From the NCBI GenBank assembly GCA_020205615.1, contig CM035165.1, positions 89,218,005 to 89,282,004 on the forward strand: a stretch of DNA of 64,000 nucleotides, read 5' to 3'. Shown piece by piece: positions 32,907 to 44,844 of the stretch. The position numbers and the translations under genes were made by a program. Numbering within the stretch: the first letter of the stretch is position 1; every line of letters begins with the position of its first letter. Below the pieces are notes generated by a model, which was given only the letters and a program-made list of their open reading frames with translations, was not told the DNA's origin and made no database searches. This DNA comes from Panax quinquefolius. Taxonomy: Eukaryota > Streptophyta > Magnoliopsida > Apiales > Araliaceae.

Positions 32907-35900
32907 GTATGTTATAAACGTTAGGTAGGAGTACCGTAGGCTATAACCTTAGAGAAGAGAGGTGAAGATAATGAACGAATAAGCTCAAATAGAGTTTGAA
33001 CAATAAGGGATTAAAACTTGCGTGAAAGGATTCAAAGAAAAATCTCGTAGAGTTATAAGGATTATGAATGTGGGGTTACCCAACTCCAATAATAAGGATG
33101 TAAAGTGATAATAAATAGACAATGTCTATAAGAAGAGAATGATAAAGAAGTTAAGAATAGAGAGTTATATCTAAGTATGGTGCAATTGTACTCTTTAGTA
33201 GTTGATGTATGGTATCTGTGCTAAACGATTCCTTCATAGAGCGGAGATATATACGAACTAGTAACTCGAAACCTAGTTTATTGGTTGTTTGTGGGAAACC
33301 ACTCAGCATACCATATTGAAACTGTTAGAGACTCGATGTGTACCAAGTGTAGAAATGGATACGTATGATGAAAGTGTAGAACTCAAATGAAATTTTGAGC
33401 GATGTAACTGAAGTTAGAAATTCTTAAAGGAAAAATTTGTTTTTATTAACAAGAAGATTCAAAGAAGAATCTAAGAGATATAAAGATAAGAAATGGGAGT
33501 TTTCTAACTCTAAAAGCCAAGATAACGAATAATGTCGTAAATGATGAAAAAGAAAAATAATGAGGATCATAAAACAAAACGATCACGAGTTAACAAAAGA
33601 ATTTTAAGGGAGATGATTATAGAATAAAATCACGATGTGATCTATTTAAGTTATAAAAAGAAGATGGTTTGTAATGTTTGAATGATTATAGCTTGATGCT
33701 ATGAAGATATTGTACTATGATATAGTACGAGGTAATCTCGCGAGGAGTTATAAATGATGAGATACGAGGAATTCGTATCAAGCAAAGAGCAAGTTAAGAG
33801 CAAGATAGAGTTAGGTGGGGTTTCAATTGAGGACTCATATGATGGATGAGTTGTACAAACCTTTGTATGGGCGAGGGTTTTGTGCTTGTACTCAATTTAT
33901 CACATTGATAATCGTTGGAATGTTTGTGTCGCGCTATTTTTTATATGCCTGTTGAGAAGGTGATTCTTTTCTCATGTATATAACAGATAGGTAGAGTATA
34001 GTTAGAGAATATTATAAGGTTAAGTGTGAGTTCTTAAAACTCATACTTATGGTAGGTTCGTGACTCATAATTATATGGTATGTTTTGAACCCTCAAATGA
34101 ATGGACGCCTATGGTCTGACTAGGATAAGTTCTTAAACTCATATGATTGTGGCAAGTTCCTGAACTCATAACGTGTGGTAAGTTTGACCAACTGGGTATA
34201 CATAAGTGTGAATGGAGTATTGAGGATGATAGGAATAGATAGACCTATTAAGCAATGGATCATTATAGAAAGTGGAGTTGATGGTGGAAGCATAGGTATT
34301 CTAAATCTACTAGCTATGCTAGACTTTCAAAATTTATTGACTTCGTGCTGATGTTTACACTTCTATTTTCTTGAAAAACATTGGATCAACTGATGGAACC
34401 AATGAGTTTTAACAACAATACTATTATTCGTATGTCTATACTAATTGCTTCGGCTAGACAAAAATGATTTGGAATATATCAAAATGTATTTTATATATCA
34501 TCAATGTATCATGGAACCTGGTGCAAAGATGATAAAAATGATGGAGTCATCAATGCAGTATTACTTAGTGTTGGATGTGATCTAAGGATCGTCAACCCAC
34601 TGTGGTATGATGTAGTATGATAAAATCACCAAATAACGAAATCCTCAACGGACTGTAAATATAGTGCGGTATCATGACGTCATAAAAAGATTTTTGAGAT
34701 TTCTTTAAGATATGAGAATACGTATGTATGTATATGTATATTTTGGTTGATGTCTGAATTGTTGTAGAGGTCTATGCTATTTGATTCAGCTAGACAAATA
34801 TTAAAAGATGTTCATGAAATTCAAGAGTTTCTTGAGAAGTTATGCCAAACCAAATTGTTATGGTATGGATTCAGATGTTGAAAAGCTGAGATGAACAACC
34901 CTATTATTTAGGGGTTTCGCTTAGTTTATACTTTGCGCTGAAATGTTTGTGCACAATATATGTACGAAGGATTGATCCCCTAAGTACCTTGGAGTCCTTA
35001 TAGTCGTATGACTGTTAAAGTTAAAGTTGAAAGATTACTTATAACTGTGGACATGGTTCGTGGTCATTAGACCCTCAGTTGAATGCTTGCACTCTAAATT
35101 CTGAGATGAACAACTCTTTTATTAGAGGTTACGCTTAGTTTATACTTTGCGCTGAAATGTTTGTGCACAATACATAGTACGAAAGGCTTAACACCCTAAG
35201 TACTGAGCGTAATGCATATAGTTGTTACAAAACACTACGTTGTGGCCCAACGTAGTGGTACAATAGGCTGGCCACCTAGTGTACGAGTGGAGGGTGTTTT
35301 TAGTCTTTGTGATTGATAAACATTCTGCCAAAGAGGGTTTAAAGTGTGAAGAACAGGGGGTGAAGCACTATTAAACCTAGAGAATAGAGTTCAAGGTCCT
35401 GTGTCCCTCAGCATGATTTGGAATCTTTTAAATTCCTGAGTTATTCATACAACTTCCCAATTATTGAACAATTGTGGAAGATTCTTGTTATTCTGCAAGA
35501 TGGATGTGAAAAAGGAAAGTATTCCTTAGAAAGAAGTGATTCGTAGAATGTAACACTGAATGATAAATATGTTGAATAAGTGAGAAAAGAGATTTTGAAG
35601 TTGAGAAGGATATGAGTTATCAAAGAATAATATAAAACTTTTAATAGAAAAGTTAATAATTATAGAAAGATATTTATGGAAAGAAGTGGTTATAAAACCC
35701 AAGGAATGAATAAAGTATTAGTGTAAAATCTACTTTGATAGATTGAATGAATAAAGATTAATGAATAAAAAAAAATTAGGACAAAATTCTTAGAAGAAAG
35801 GGTGAATGTAATATCCCGAGTGTTTATGATAGCGATTCATAGAAAAGGAAATGAATGGGTTAAGAATATAATACTCAGATTATATTGAGTTCAAGTGAAA

Positions 35901-36005
35901 GTTATGAAATGAAACCTACAATTTGTTAAAGTAATGAATGTAGTAGGAAATATAAAACCTATATTTAGATAAAATGATGAAAGATTACTCTAAGTTATTT
36001 GTTTA
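32907..36005 (+). other. Non-coding interior of Gypsy-C
   Basis: There is no ORF above ~60 codons and no gag or pol motif in any frame I read. Internal duplications are visible: an ATTCAAAGAA-GAATCT-ACTC block near 33030 recurs near 33456, and a 215-bp block recurs at 34888 and 35103. The latter is homologous to the Gypsy-B LTR. The interior resumes at 38947-38999 after the nested solo LTR. Confidence 0.75.
34888..35250 (+). repeat. 215-bp direct repeat derived from a Gypsy-B-type LTR
   Basis: GAGATGAACAAC..., CGCTTAGTTTATACTTTGCG and TGTTTGTGCACAATA recur at 34888 and 35103. The reverse complements of 28900-29060 and 53970-54090 in the Gypsy-B LTRs carry the same words in the same order (GAGATGAACAACCCTA, GATGTTTGTGCACAT, CCCCCTAAG). 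Confidence 0.65.
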
Positions 36006-37178
36006 TGTGAGACCCCGAATTTTATGAATAAATATTTAATTTTCTCAAAATAATTTTTTGAATATTATGGTGTGGATTTGATATAATGTTATACTTGTGG
36101 GTAATATTTATAAATTTTGCAAAGTAAACAAGTGGTTATATAATATTCGATTGGTCGGGGAATATTCATTTTAATAGGGAATATTGTACGACGGCACAAT
36201 CATTGGTGGACCCCACAACAGAAGTATTGTCGTAGTTAGAAAACGACAAAATTATATTTCTATAAAAATAACGGCGGAGGTGTTACCGTTAAAACTGTTG
36301 AACTACCCGGTAGTAAAAAATACGATGTCTGGCGTGGTTGCAGAGTAGCTACGGTATTGATTATTAATGCTTACGTGAGAAGTCACTCGGTTATACTCAA
36401 TTATTACTCTAAAGAATTGATGCATCATATATCTCTCATATTATTGATTCAATTATTATTTACGGTATCATCGCATAATATGTTATATTATTAAATCAAT
36501 AATTGAGACAACAAAGTTATTCATATTATTATTTGCAATATCGATGAATGTCAGAAGTTACATCGAGGAGAGGTTTGGTCACCTAATTGCGCGTCAATAA
36601 GGAGAAATCCTTACCGGAAAGCCCCCTCTTTCTTAGGAATGACCTGGTTGTTAAATATTGTGAATTATAATATTAATGATGAATAAGTTCGTGTTGATTA
36701 AAGATGAATTTTATAGTTCCATTGTGTTGGACTTATTTGTGTTAGTATAACTTATGTCTGGAGGTTATATTGTTCAATTGGGTATTCGGGACACTTTTCG
36801 TGTCGGAGTACTATTCACGAGTTACTATTCATGAGTTACTATTCACGAGTTACTATTCACGAGTTACTATTCATGGGGTACTATTCACCCGTAAGATATA
36901 TTTCTTTTCGGTCCAAATCATTTTGGGTACAATATTATTCCATGAGGAGATGTGCTAATTTTTCAGACCGTTGGTTGAAGATATAATAGTAAATCAATAT
37001 GGACCGCTGGTGGAAAGTTATAATAGTGAATCAATATGGATCACTGGTTTAAATTTTTAATAGTAAATCAGTATGGACCGTTGCTTTAAGTTTTAATAGT
37101 AAACCAATATGAACCGTCCGTTTAAAAGTAAATCAATCTGGACCGTTCATGAATTAGTTACTATTCAGTCCATTCTCC

Positions 37179-37187
37179 TATAAATAG
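37179..37187 (+). promoter_or_regulatory. TATA box of the solo LTR at 36006
   Basis: TATAAATAG after CATTCTCC, the conserved promoter position of the family. Confidence 0.6.
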
Positions 37188-37319
37188 AAGCTCATTCCTT
37201 CATTATTTCTTACGAATTCACTGAAACTCTAGAGAGAGAAACTATAGAGAGAAAGAAGAAAATTGTTCTGCTACTTCACTACTCCAATAGCCAGTTTCTT
37301 CTAAGGTAGGGAATATTAT

Positions 37320-37860
37320 TTGTTGTACTCATAAGGGGTATTCTTTCTTTCTTATTCATGAAGAGAACTTCTGTTATTCCATTCTTTATTATTACATTGA
37401 AATAACTCAGATACGCTGAGGCTACCCTATACTTGGTGAAATTCTTACATTATTCCATTCTTATTATTCTATTGGAATAACTTTGTTTATGTAATCGCAT
37501 ACATGGTGAAATTCTTCTAATATTCCGTTCTTTATTATTTTTCTTTGAAATATCCACATTCGTATGCGTTTACGTGGGACACTGGTTCCATTATTTATTA
37601 TCCCTGTCGTAATATCCTATCACGTGCGTTTCTATGGGACCGGTTCCATTATTTATTATTCGTCGGAATATCCTGTTTGAGCGTTCTGTTGGACTGGTTC
37701 CATTATTTATTATTCTATTGGGAATAACTGCTTGCGATCTATCACACCCATGGTGAATCATACATTATTCCATTCTTTATTATTACGTTGGAATAACTTT
37801 CGTCTATGTGGATTACCACATGCATGGTGAATGATCTGTGTATTCATTCCTTATTAAATT
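37320..37860 (+). repeat. ~75-90-bp repeat array downstream of the solo LTR promoter
   Basis: About seven diverged units of the form GGTGAAA/GACTGGTTCCAT, TTATTCC, TTTATTATT, GGAATAACT. The same array appears reversed at about 61850-62220 in the copy at 60781. Confidence 0.65.
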
Positions 37861-38986
37861 GTGGAAATGATGCAGATATCGTGGATTACCGCATGGCGGG
37901 TGAAAATCTATTTGTAGTTTTATATATTATATTATACTCAGTTGGTTAAAGCTTTGGCTTCTATACTCCATGAAATTAGTGGAATATCCTTGATATTTAC
38001 GCTTCATCCAGTATCTTTTCATGGAAATATTCTTCTGAGCATTCTTGAATTTTACTTCACAAAGCAGTATCATGTTGAAAATTTGGACGTTATTGAGTTC
38101 AGGATAAATTAACTTATAAATCTTTAAAATTTATTCTTGAACTTGTTTTATTGAATTGTCATCATCCTCATGCTTATATTATGTTGAAAGTCATCTTTGG
38201 CTTACGTGCATAGATGGACTTGGTATGATTATGACCAGCGATTATTCGGTATAATCATGACCGTAATGTGACGAATAATGTAGTAAAAGTCCTCATTGGC
38301 CTGTAGTTCATTGGTGGACAGTTGGTTGTATAATTATGACCAGGGAATTTTCGGTATAGTCATGACCATTGATGATTACATGAATATCCTTGGCCGTGGA
38401 GTAGGGATGATTCGATTTTATTTATTAAGCTGAGTCTCAGCGATAATAGTGATGAAAAACCTTTTAAATCATTGAAGATAGTAGATTTTATTCTCTACTT
38501 GACTCTTCTAATGGATTGCTTGTTCCGCTGCAGTTAAACTTGACGTTTATTATATTTTATCAGTTTAACACCGTTGAAGGCTAATGATAATTTATTCTGC
38601 ATTATCTTAGTCATAATATTTCTTACTGGGCTAGTTGAGCTCACCCTTTCTTTCACTGTTCTCTTCAGGAAATGAGAACGTAGCTGGGACTAGTCGGGGA
38701 ACAGAGTGATGGTCCTAGATGGTGCATTAGTAGTCCTCACTACTCTGTTAAATAGTGTGATAATAAATGTAATGAGGACTTCATTGAGTAAGGATATTGT
38801 CTAGATGACAATATTTGTATTAAAACTCACAGCCTATGTTTTGTCGTATTTTACACGACTGTTGTATAATTAAATTGTATTTGTATTCAATACCTTGTAA
38901 CTGGCGACTCAAGATGGGTGATGTATACCTGTTTTGGGGCGTCACAATTTAATTTGTGTCTTCGATTCTAGGGACAGACTCTTTGT

Positions 38987-38999
38987 AAGTAGGGAAGAT
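38987..38999 (+). other. Outer polypurine tract of Gypsy-C
   Basis: AAGTAGGGAAGAT directly before the TGTAACGAATG start of the 3' LTR. This is the tract actually used, judged from the target duplication. Confidence 0.75.
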
Positions 39000-41900
39000 T
39001 GTAACGAATGAGTGGTTTGAGTTGTGATCCTGAGGACATAATCCTTGTAAGGAGGGAATGATGTAACAATCCAGATTTTTTATTATAATATTTAAATATT
39101 TATTGAATTATATAAATATTTAATGGATGTATTTATCGTGAATAAATGTTTGTTTGATTTGATTTGATTAATTAATTATTTAATAAATAATTAATGAGTT
39201 AAAGAAATTAATAATTATGAGATAATGTTCTAGTTTAATTTAATAATTAAATTAGAGAGTTTATATTGATTAAATGAATTATTATATTGATATTTCATTT
39301 TTGATGGGTAATTATTTGTATTGAGTTTTGTGATTTAATGATTTAATTGATAAATTGTTATTGGTATTAATTAGATTAAGTATGAAAACTTAATTAAAAG
39401 AAGTGTGACAAATAACTATATTATAAGTGGTTATTAAAATAAATTAAAGTGGTTTTAATTTATTTTTTGACAAACAAGGCTTAAATATATTAAGTCTTTA
39501 ATTTTAAAGAATTTTGCCAAACGCAGCCTTATGGCTTTTGGATTTTTAAATTTAATTTATTAATAATATAAATTAAATAAATAATATATAATAATTATTG
39601 TAACCGCTGAATTAATAAGGCCATTAGTAGTGTCGGTTTTAAACGTTTGAATAAGACGTGCGTTTGGGTTAATTTTAGTTTACGTATAATGCATTTGGCT
39701 TAAGCCTAAGAAGAAAAATAAAAGTTTTTTGAGAAGGAGAATTACAGAGGGTTTGAGAGAGAAGTATCAGAGAAAATTGAGAGAAAGGGTTCTGTAATTC
39801 CAAAACGTTTCTCAGTGGTTAGCAAGTAATTTCAAAGCAACAAAAGGTATGTTTAATAATCTTAACATATATCTTTTATAGTATAATTCTTTAGTCTCTG
39901 TGTTTTTAAAATTCACTCACTGAGGTATAATATGTTTACGAAAATTGTCTATAATCCATATGTTTTACTAATTGATGATGAGACCATATGTTTTGGTAAT
40001 AACTAACATGTATATATGTGTGGTATGCTAAATTACGTTCATAGAGAAAGAGAAATTAGTTTTACAGTAAACATTCATGTATGAACGTGGTTTGTAGAAA
40101 TATCAAAAATAGTATATGTTAATTGTGAAGTTATGAAATTGAAGTGTGATTATGTTAATTGGGTATGAAATTCAGAAAATCATAGTCTCAAGGAATCAAA
40201 ATTGGGTTATAAACTATGATTACCGTGTCCACAGTGTCTAACAGTATAAAGATGGACTTTTTGGGTTTAAAATATGGTTTTCAAGGAATTAAGTTTTCTG
40301 TGATTGTTGTTTAGTGGTTTAAATTAGTATATGCGTGTTGGGTAATGTGTATATGTGTAATTGGCATAAGTTATACATGTTAATTAGTGTTAGAAATTAA
40401 GTTATAGACAGAAATTTAGTTGTTCTGTTCTTCGTGGGTTGCGTTCTGTTAGTTTTCGGCGCCCCGACGCCAAAAATGGAGCCCCAGCTCCAAAATTCGC
40501 GCCCCACCGCCAGAAGTTCGCGCTTGTAGCTAATCTCATGGCAACAAGAATCTAGTTAAGTTAGTTCTCATGTGGCTGAACAAAAGTCTGAGTCGGACAG
40601 TTTTGGCCTCCTATAGTAACACGGCCATAACTTTCTCATACGAACTTTGATTGAGGTGATTCAAGATGATCCGGAATGAGGACGAGTAGAACTACAACTG
40701 TCGTTCTTTAAGTTTTTCAATTTGAGGTCTGTAACAGTAGTCAAAATGGTCATCTTTAGGACTGTTGTATTTTCAAGGGCAATCGTAGGGCGTCGGGCAT
40801 GCACATATGCATGTGTAGTGCTCCTGACGATAAAAGATGATGTTCTAAATTATAAAAATTGAATATTAGTAAATATAATGATGTTTAACATTAATAAATG
40901 ATGTATTAGATAAGTTATAGAAGCATAGTAAGCATACACAAGAGATGTAAATCGGGCATGTGACGATTGAACGTCAAAACGTCGTGCCAAGTGTTAATGA
41001 ACTTAAAAAGTGTTTCAATTCAATTGAAATGAATATTATAGGATATCAAATGGGTTTAATATAAAACCAATAAGTAGTCCTAGCAAGACTTAAGCACTTG
41101 AATGAACTTCGAGTTTGACTAAGAAGAAATATAGTGAGTCATAAGTCAAAAAGTTAACACAATCTAATTGAACATTGTGTGCTAATTTATAGGAAAGATT
41201 ATGAGATGAGGAGTAGAGTTTACATTACAATTACTATGTGTTGTTATTTTACTAATAGTTGATGTGTATGGTTATATAATTGTGTAGGGCACGTGAAGTG
41301 CAGATAACTGTAAGCTGTTAAACTGTTATTGGTAAACAACGATCAAGGCAAGTCTTTCGGTTCCTATTTGTTACGTGGATTTGATGAACTATTTTAAATT
41401 ATATGATATGTTATACATGTTGAAATCATGAAATGTTAAAGTCAATATATGACTACATTGTTTTGGCTAAGTAATGATGATTGAGTAAGGAACCCAATCT
41501 TTATATTTGCTATGTGAATTAAAAGCATGTATGCCATGTTACTTTAATGAGATGTATATCGAGCATGTTATTATGTGATATGTGATGCATGAAAACTGTT
41601 AGACTTTGCTGGGCTGTCGAGCTCACTCTTGCAAATAACCACTTTTGTAGGTCAAGATTTTAAGGTAAAGATATGTGCTACGTGAGTTATAGAGATCTAT
41701 ATTCACGAAGATTACTTATGTTTTATGAGAAATGTATTTCATATTTTGAACGTAACATGTTGTTGAATTGTAAGTTGAGCTATCCAATGTATGTGGATAT
41801 GTAGTTATGATGTAAGACTTTGTATAGTCATTTTGTTGTAACGATTCATGATATAAGATTGAATCAAAGAGATGTAATGTAAAGGTTGCGATTCAAGGCA

Positions 41901-42044
41901 AGAAAGAAGGAAATGTATAAACGTTTTAATTATTTCGCAATTTTAGTGTTTTTAATATCGAATAATGATGTAAAATTAGAGATTTAATGTATGGTTAACG
42001 ACCGAAGTTGAGATTTAAATTGTATGGATTTTGCGGTCGTTACA
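39000..42044 (+). repeat. Gypsy-C 3' LTR
   Basis: 3045 bp, collinear with the 5' LTR and with the same inner TGTAAC start 62 bp in (39062). It ends GGTCGTTACA followed by the ATTAG duplication. Confidence 0.9.
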
Positions 42045-43224
42045 ATTAGAGTAGGTTAAGTTAACATCTCCCAAGCTATGTTGTTAATAGTTCATTACTA
42101 GGTCTGCTAGACCAGTGGCGCGGCCGCACCATGTCTCCCTTTGAATCCGGTGCGCCTGCGCTCGGCACCAGAACTAGTTTTCCAGAGACACGATCACAGA
42201 CTCTGCTCTTATACAAGAATACCAATTTCTTAATTTCTATAGCAATACAGACAAACCCTTAACCTACAACCTTAACCAAAGCCTCATAACATACACAATC
42301 AATCATTCTAACACCTAAAATAATTTACATAATCAAATTTTGAGGATTAGAAATCATATTTTTGCTATTTCCTTCAATTTCAACACACTTAACGAATTCA
42401 ATCACCAATACTTCGTTTTCTATCCAAATAAAACCATTTCAATTGCGTTGTTTTCATTTTTAAATGTATTAACACCATCTACAACAAGTTTACATATTAT
42501 CACATGTTTCAAGCATAAATTTTAGTTTCAAAACAAACTATATTTTACATATAACCACAAAACTCCAAATTTTCACTTTAAAAACATGCATACATGAATT
42601 TATCAAACCAAAATCGTTTGAAACCAACATATAAAAGATAATTGTATACTGTCTATTAGACAATATTTGTATTCAAACTCACAGTATATGTGTTGTCGTA
42701 TTTTGCATGACAATTGTATTACTGAGGTTGTAATTATTTCTGTACCATGTATTTGCCGACTCAGAATGGGTGATGTATACCTATTTTGGGGGCGTCACAG
42801 ACAACCTTTATATTATATAGTTCTATGTGTCACACTTTTTATTTAATTAATTTTCATTTGTCACACACTTATTCAATTAATTTTAATAACTTACAATTAC
42901 AATTATAATTTCCATTATAATTATACTTATGCTTAACAAATTATTACATATCTAATTTAATTTTTAAATTAAACTAGAACATCATTTTATTTATTTTAAC
43001 TATTTTCTTAAATATTAAATAATTCATTTAATTTAATTATTTCATTAAATTAAATCTTCAAATAATAAAATTACCATTTATCAATTTAGTTAACATATAC
43101 ACTCAACTAAATTATCACACCTAATTTTATCAATTATTTATTTATCTCAATAAATAAATCAATTAAAATATTTATTTAATTCAATAAATATTTAACATAA
43201 ATTATAAAATTTTTAATCGTTACA
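42045..43224 (-). repeat. Gypsy-B 3' LTR, proximal part
   Basis: Continues the LTR from 29831 after Gypsy-C (TSD ATTAG at 42045-42049). It matches the 5' LTR, except that about 540 bp corresponding to 55516-56056 are replaced by the 156-bp LTR tail at 42644-42799. The minus-strand start is TGTAACGATTAAAA at 43224. Confidence 0.85.
42644..42799 (+). repeat. 156-bp tail of a Gypsy-A-family LTR
   Basis: The sequence from a CTGTCTATTAGACAAT motif to GGGGGCGTCACA matches the last ~155 bp of the 36006 solo LTR. The left side is fused to Gypsy-B LTR DNA without an LTR start, so it is the stump left after a deletion that also removed ~540 bp of the host LTR. Confidence 0.8.
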
Positions 43225-43299
43225 TCCTTCCATCCTTAAAAGGATTATGTCCCTAGAATCACTACTCGATAAATTCATTCGTCACATTCTTCCCTCCTT
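43225..43299 (-). other. Twin polypurine tracts of Gypsy-B
   Basis: On the minus strand AAGGAGGGAAGAA (43299-43287) is followed by TGTGACGAATG. Then 62 bp on, AAGGATGGAAGGA (43237-43225) is followed by TGTAACGATT. Either could prime plus-strand synthesis. The 5' LTR at 56492 supports the inner start for this copy. Confidence 0.7.
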
Positions 43300-43319
43300 A
43301 ACAAGATTCTGCCCCTAGA

Positions 43320-44840
43320 ATCGCTATACAAGATCGAGCAAACAACTGAGGATAATTTTTCATCTTAACATCTTCAAGTTCTCACGTAGCTTCTTCAGCA
43401 TTGTGGTTTCTCTAGATTACCTTAACAGAAGGTATTATTTTATTCCTTAGTACTTGTTATTTCCTGTCAATAATATGAATAGGGACTTCTTCATAAGACA
43501 AATCTTTGTCAAATTGTAATGGTTCATATTCTATAGCATGTTTATAATCGGACTTATATGGCCTTAATACTGAAACATGGAAAATGTTGTGAATATGTTC
43601 TAATTCCGGAGGTAGAACTACCTCATACGCCACTTCACCAACTCGTCGTAGCACTTAAAGAAGGTCCTATAAACCTAGGTATTAGTTTTCCCTTTTTACC
43701 AAACCTGATTTTTCCTTTCCAGGGAGACACTTTCAAGAAAACAAAACTACCGATATCGAATTCCCGATTTTGTCGGTGTTAATCGGCATATTTCTTCTGT
43801 CTGTCATGTGCAACTATCAATCTTTCCCGAATCACTTTGATGATCTCGACAGTCTGTTGTACCAATTCTGGACTTAGCATCTGACGTTCACCTACCACGT
43901 CCCAGCATAACGGAGTTCTGCATTTCCTACCGTACAACGCTTCGTAAGGCGTCATGCCAATACTCGCGTGATAACTATTATTATAGGAAAATTCAACCAA
44001 TGGTAGATGGTCATTCCAATTCCCTTTAAAATCCATAATACATGCTTTGAGCATATCCTCCATTGTCTGGATGGTCCTCTCACTTTATCCGTCGGTTTGA
44101 GGATGGTACGCCGTGCTCATTCTCAATTGCGTCTCCAAGCATTCCTGTAGTCGTTTCCAAAAATTTGATGTGAAACATGGATCTCTATCTGATATAATTG
44201 ACACCGAGACCCCGTGTCTTGAGATAATTTCCTTCCGTACAGTTTTGCTAATCGATGTAGGTTAAATCTAATATTGATTGGCAAAAAGTGTGCCGACTTT
44301 GTCAATCAATCGATAATTACCCATATTACATCGTAACCTTGCTGAGTCATTGGAAAACCTACCACAAAATCCATTGTGATATGCTCTCATTTCCATTCTG
44401 GTATCTCTAACGGTTGCAACAATTCGCTTGGCCTTTGATGTTCAAATTTAATTTTCTGACACGTTAAGCATTTCGCTACACATTCAGCAACATCATTTTT
44501 CATATTCGACTACCGAAATGATGTTTGAGATCTTGGTACATTTTTGCGCTTTCATGGTGAATCGAATATCGTGAGTTATGGGTCTCACTTAGAATTTCCT
44601 CTTTAATTTCGATACTGGCGAAACCCAAATTCTCCCTTCAAATCTAAGTAACCCTTTTGAATCAACTTTAAATCTGTCTTCCTCACCTTTAGACACTTTT
44701 CTTCTTATTTCCTCACAATTTTTATCCTGGAGTTGTGCATTCTTCACCTTATCTACCAACGTTGAACTGTTTCCCATCTGGAATAATTTTTCATCTGATT
44801 CTATCGGATATTTAATTTCAAATTCCATCTTTGCCATTTC
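43320..44840 (-). pseudogene. Gypsy-B integrase with C-terminal chromodomain
   Basis: Integrase inserts the cDNA, and chromodomains of this type steer chromoviruses to heterochromatin. Reading from 44840 leftwards: a linker with RFEGRIWVSPVSKL; the zinc-binding HHCC region (YSIHHESAKMYQDLKHHF, then [10 protein letters not shown], in two frames); the catalytic core start MTKSAHFLPI (44305), just after an in-frame stop; [16 protein letters not shown] with the second aspartate; the glutamate region and MEDMLKACIMDFKGNWNDHL (44063); and YGRKCRTPLCWD. Then comes the C-terminal domain with HNIFHVSVLRPYKSDYKHAI (43654-43457) and a chromodomain-like tail, WRNHNAEEA then YPQLF, in another frame. At least four frame changes or stops disable it. 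Nothing else fits this order. Confidence 0.85.
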
Positions 44841-44844
44841 TGAT

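Larger units (their letters stand above)
36006..38946 (+). mobile_element. Solo LTR of the Gypsy-A family, inside Gypsy-C
   Basis: 2941 bp, TGTGAGACCCCGAATT to GGGGCGTCACA, with no interior. Flanking pentamers are GTTTA and ATTTA, a target duplication with one mismatch. It carries a TATA box (37179-37187), TACTATTCACGA units (36805-36890), a ~75-90-bp repeat array (37320-37860) and the ATCTTTGGC array (38190-38400). It is closer in layout to the copy at 60781 than to Gypsy-A LTRs, so it represents a subfamily. Solo LTRs arise by recombination between the two LTRs of one element. Confidence 0.85.
29832..42044 (+). mobile_element. Gypsy-C: LARD-like non-coding LTR retrotransposon
   Basis: 12.2 kb, with LTRs of 3059 and 3045 bp (TGTAACGAATGAG to GTCGTTACA), initiator-Met PBS, purine tract and a perfect 5-bp target duplication ATTAG (29827-29831 and 42045-42049). 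The uninterrupted target can be read at about 54874 in the other Gypsy-B LTR, which confirms the boundaries. The interior (about 3.2 kb after removing a nested solo LTR) has no recognisable protein. Long LTRs, intact cis sites and no coding capacity match the definition of a large retrotransposon derivative. Its 3' end resembles Gypsy-B, a plausible helper family. Confidence 0.9.
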
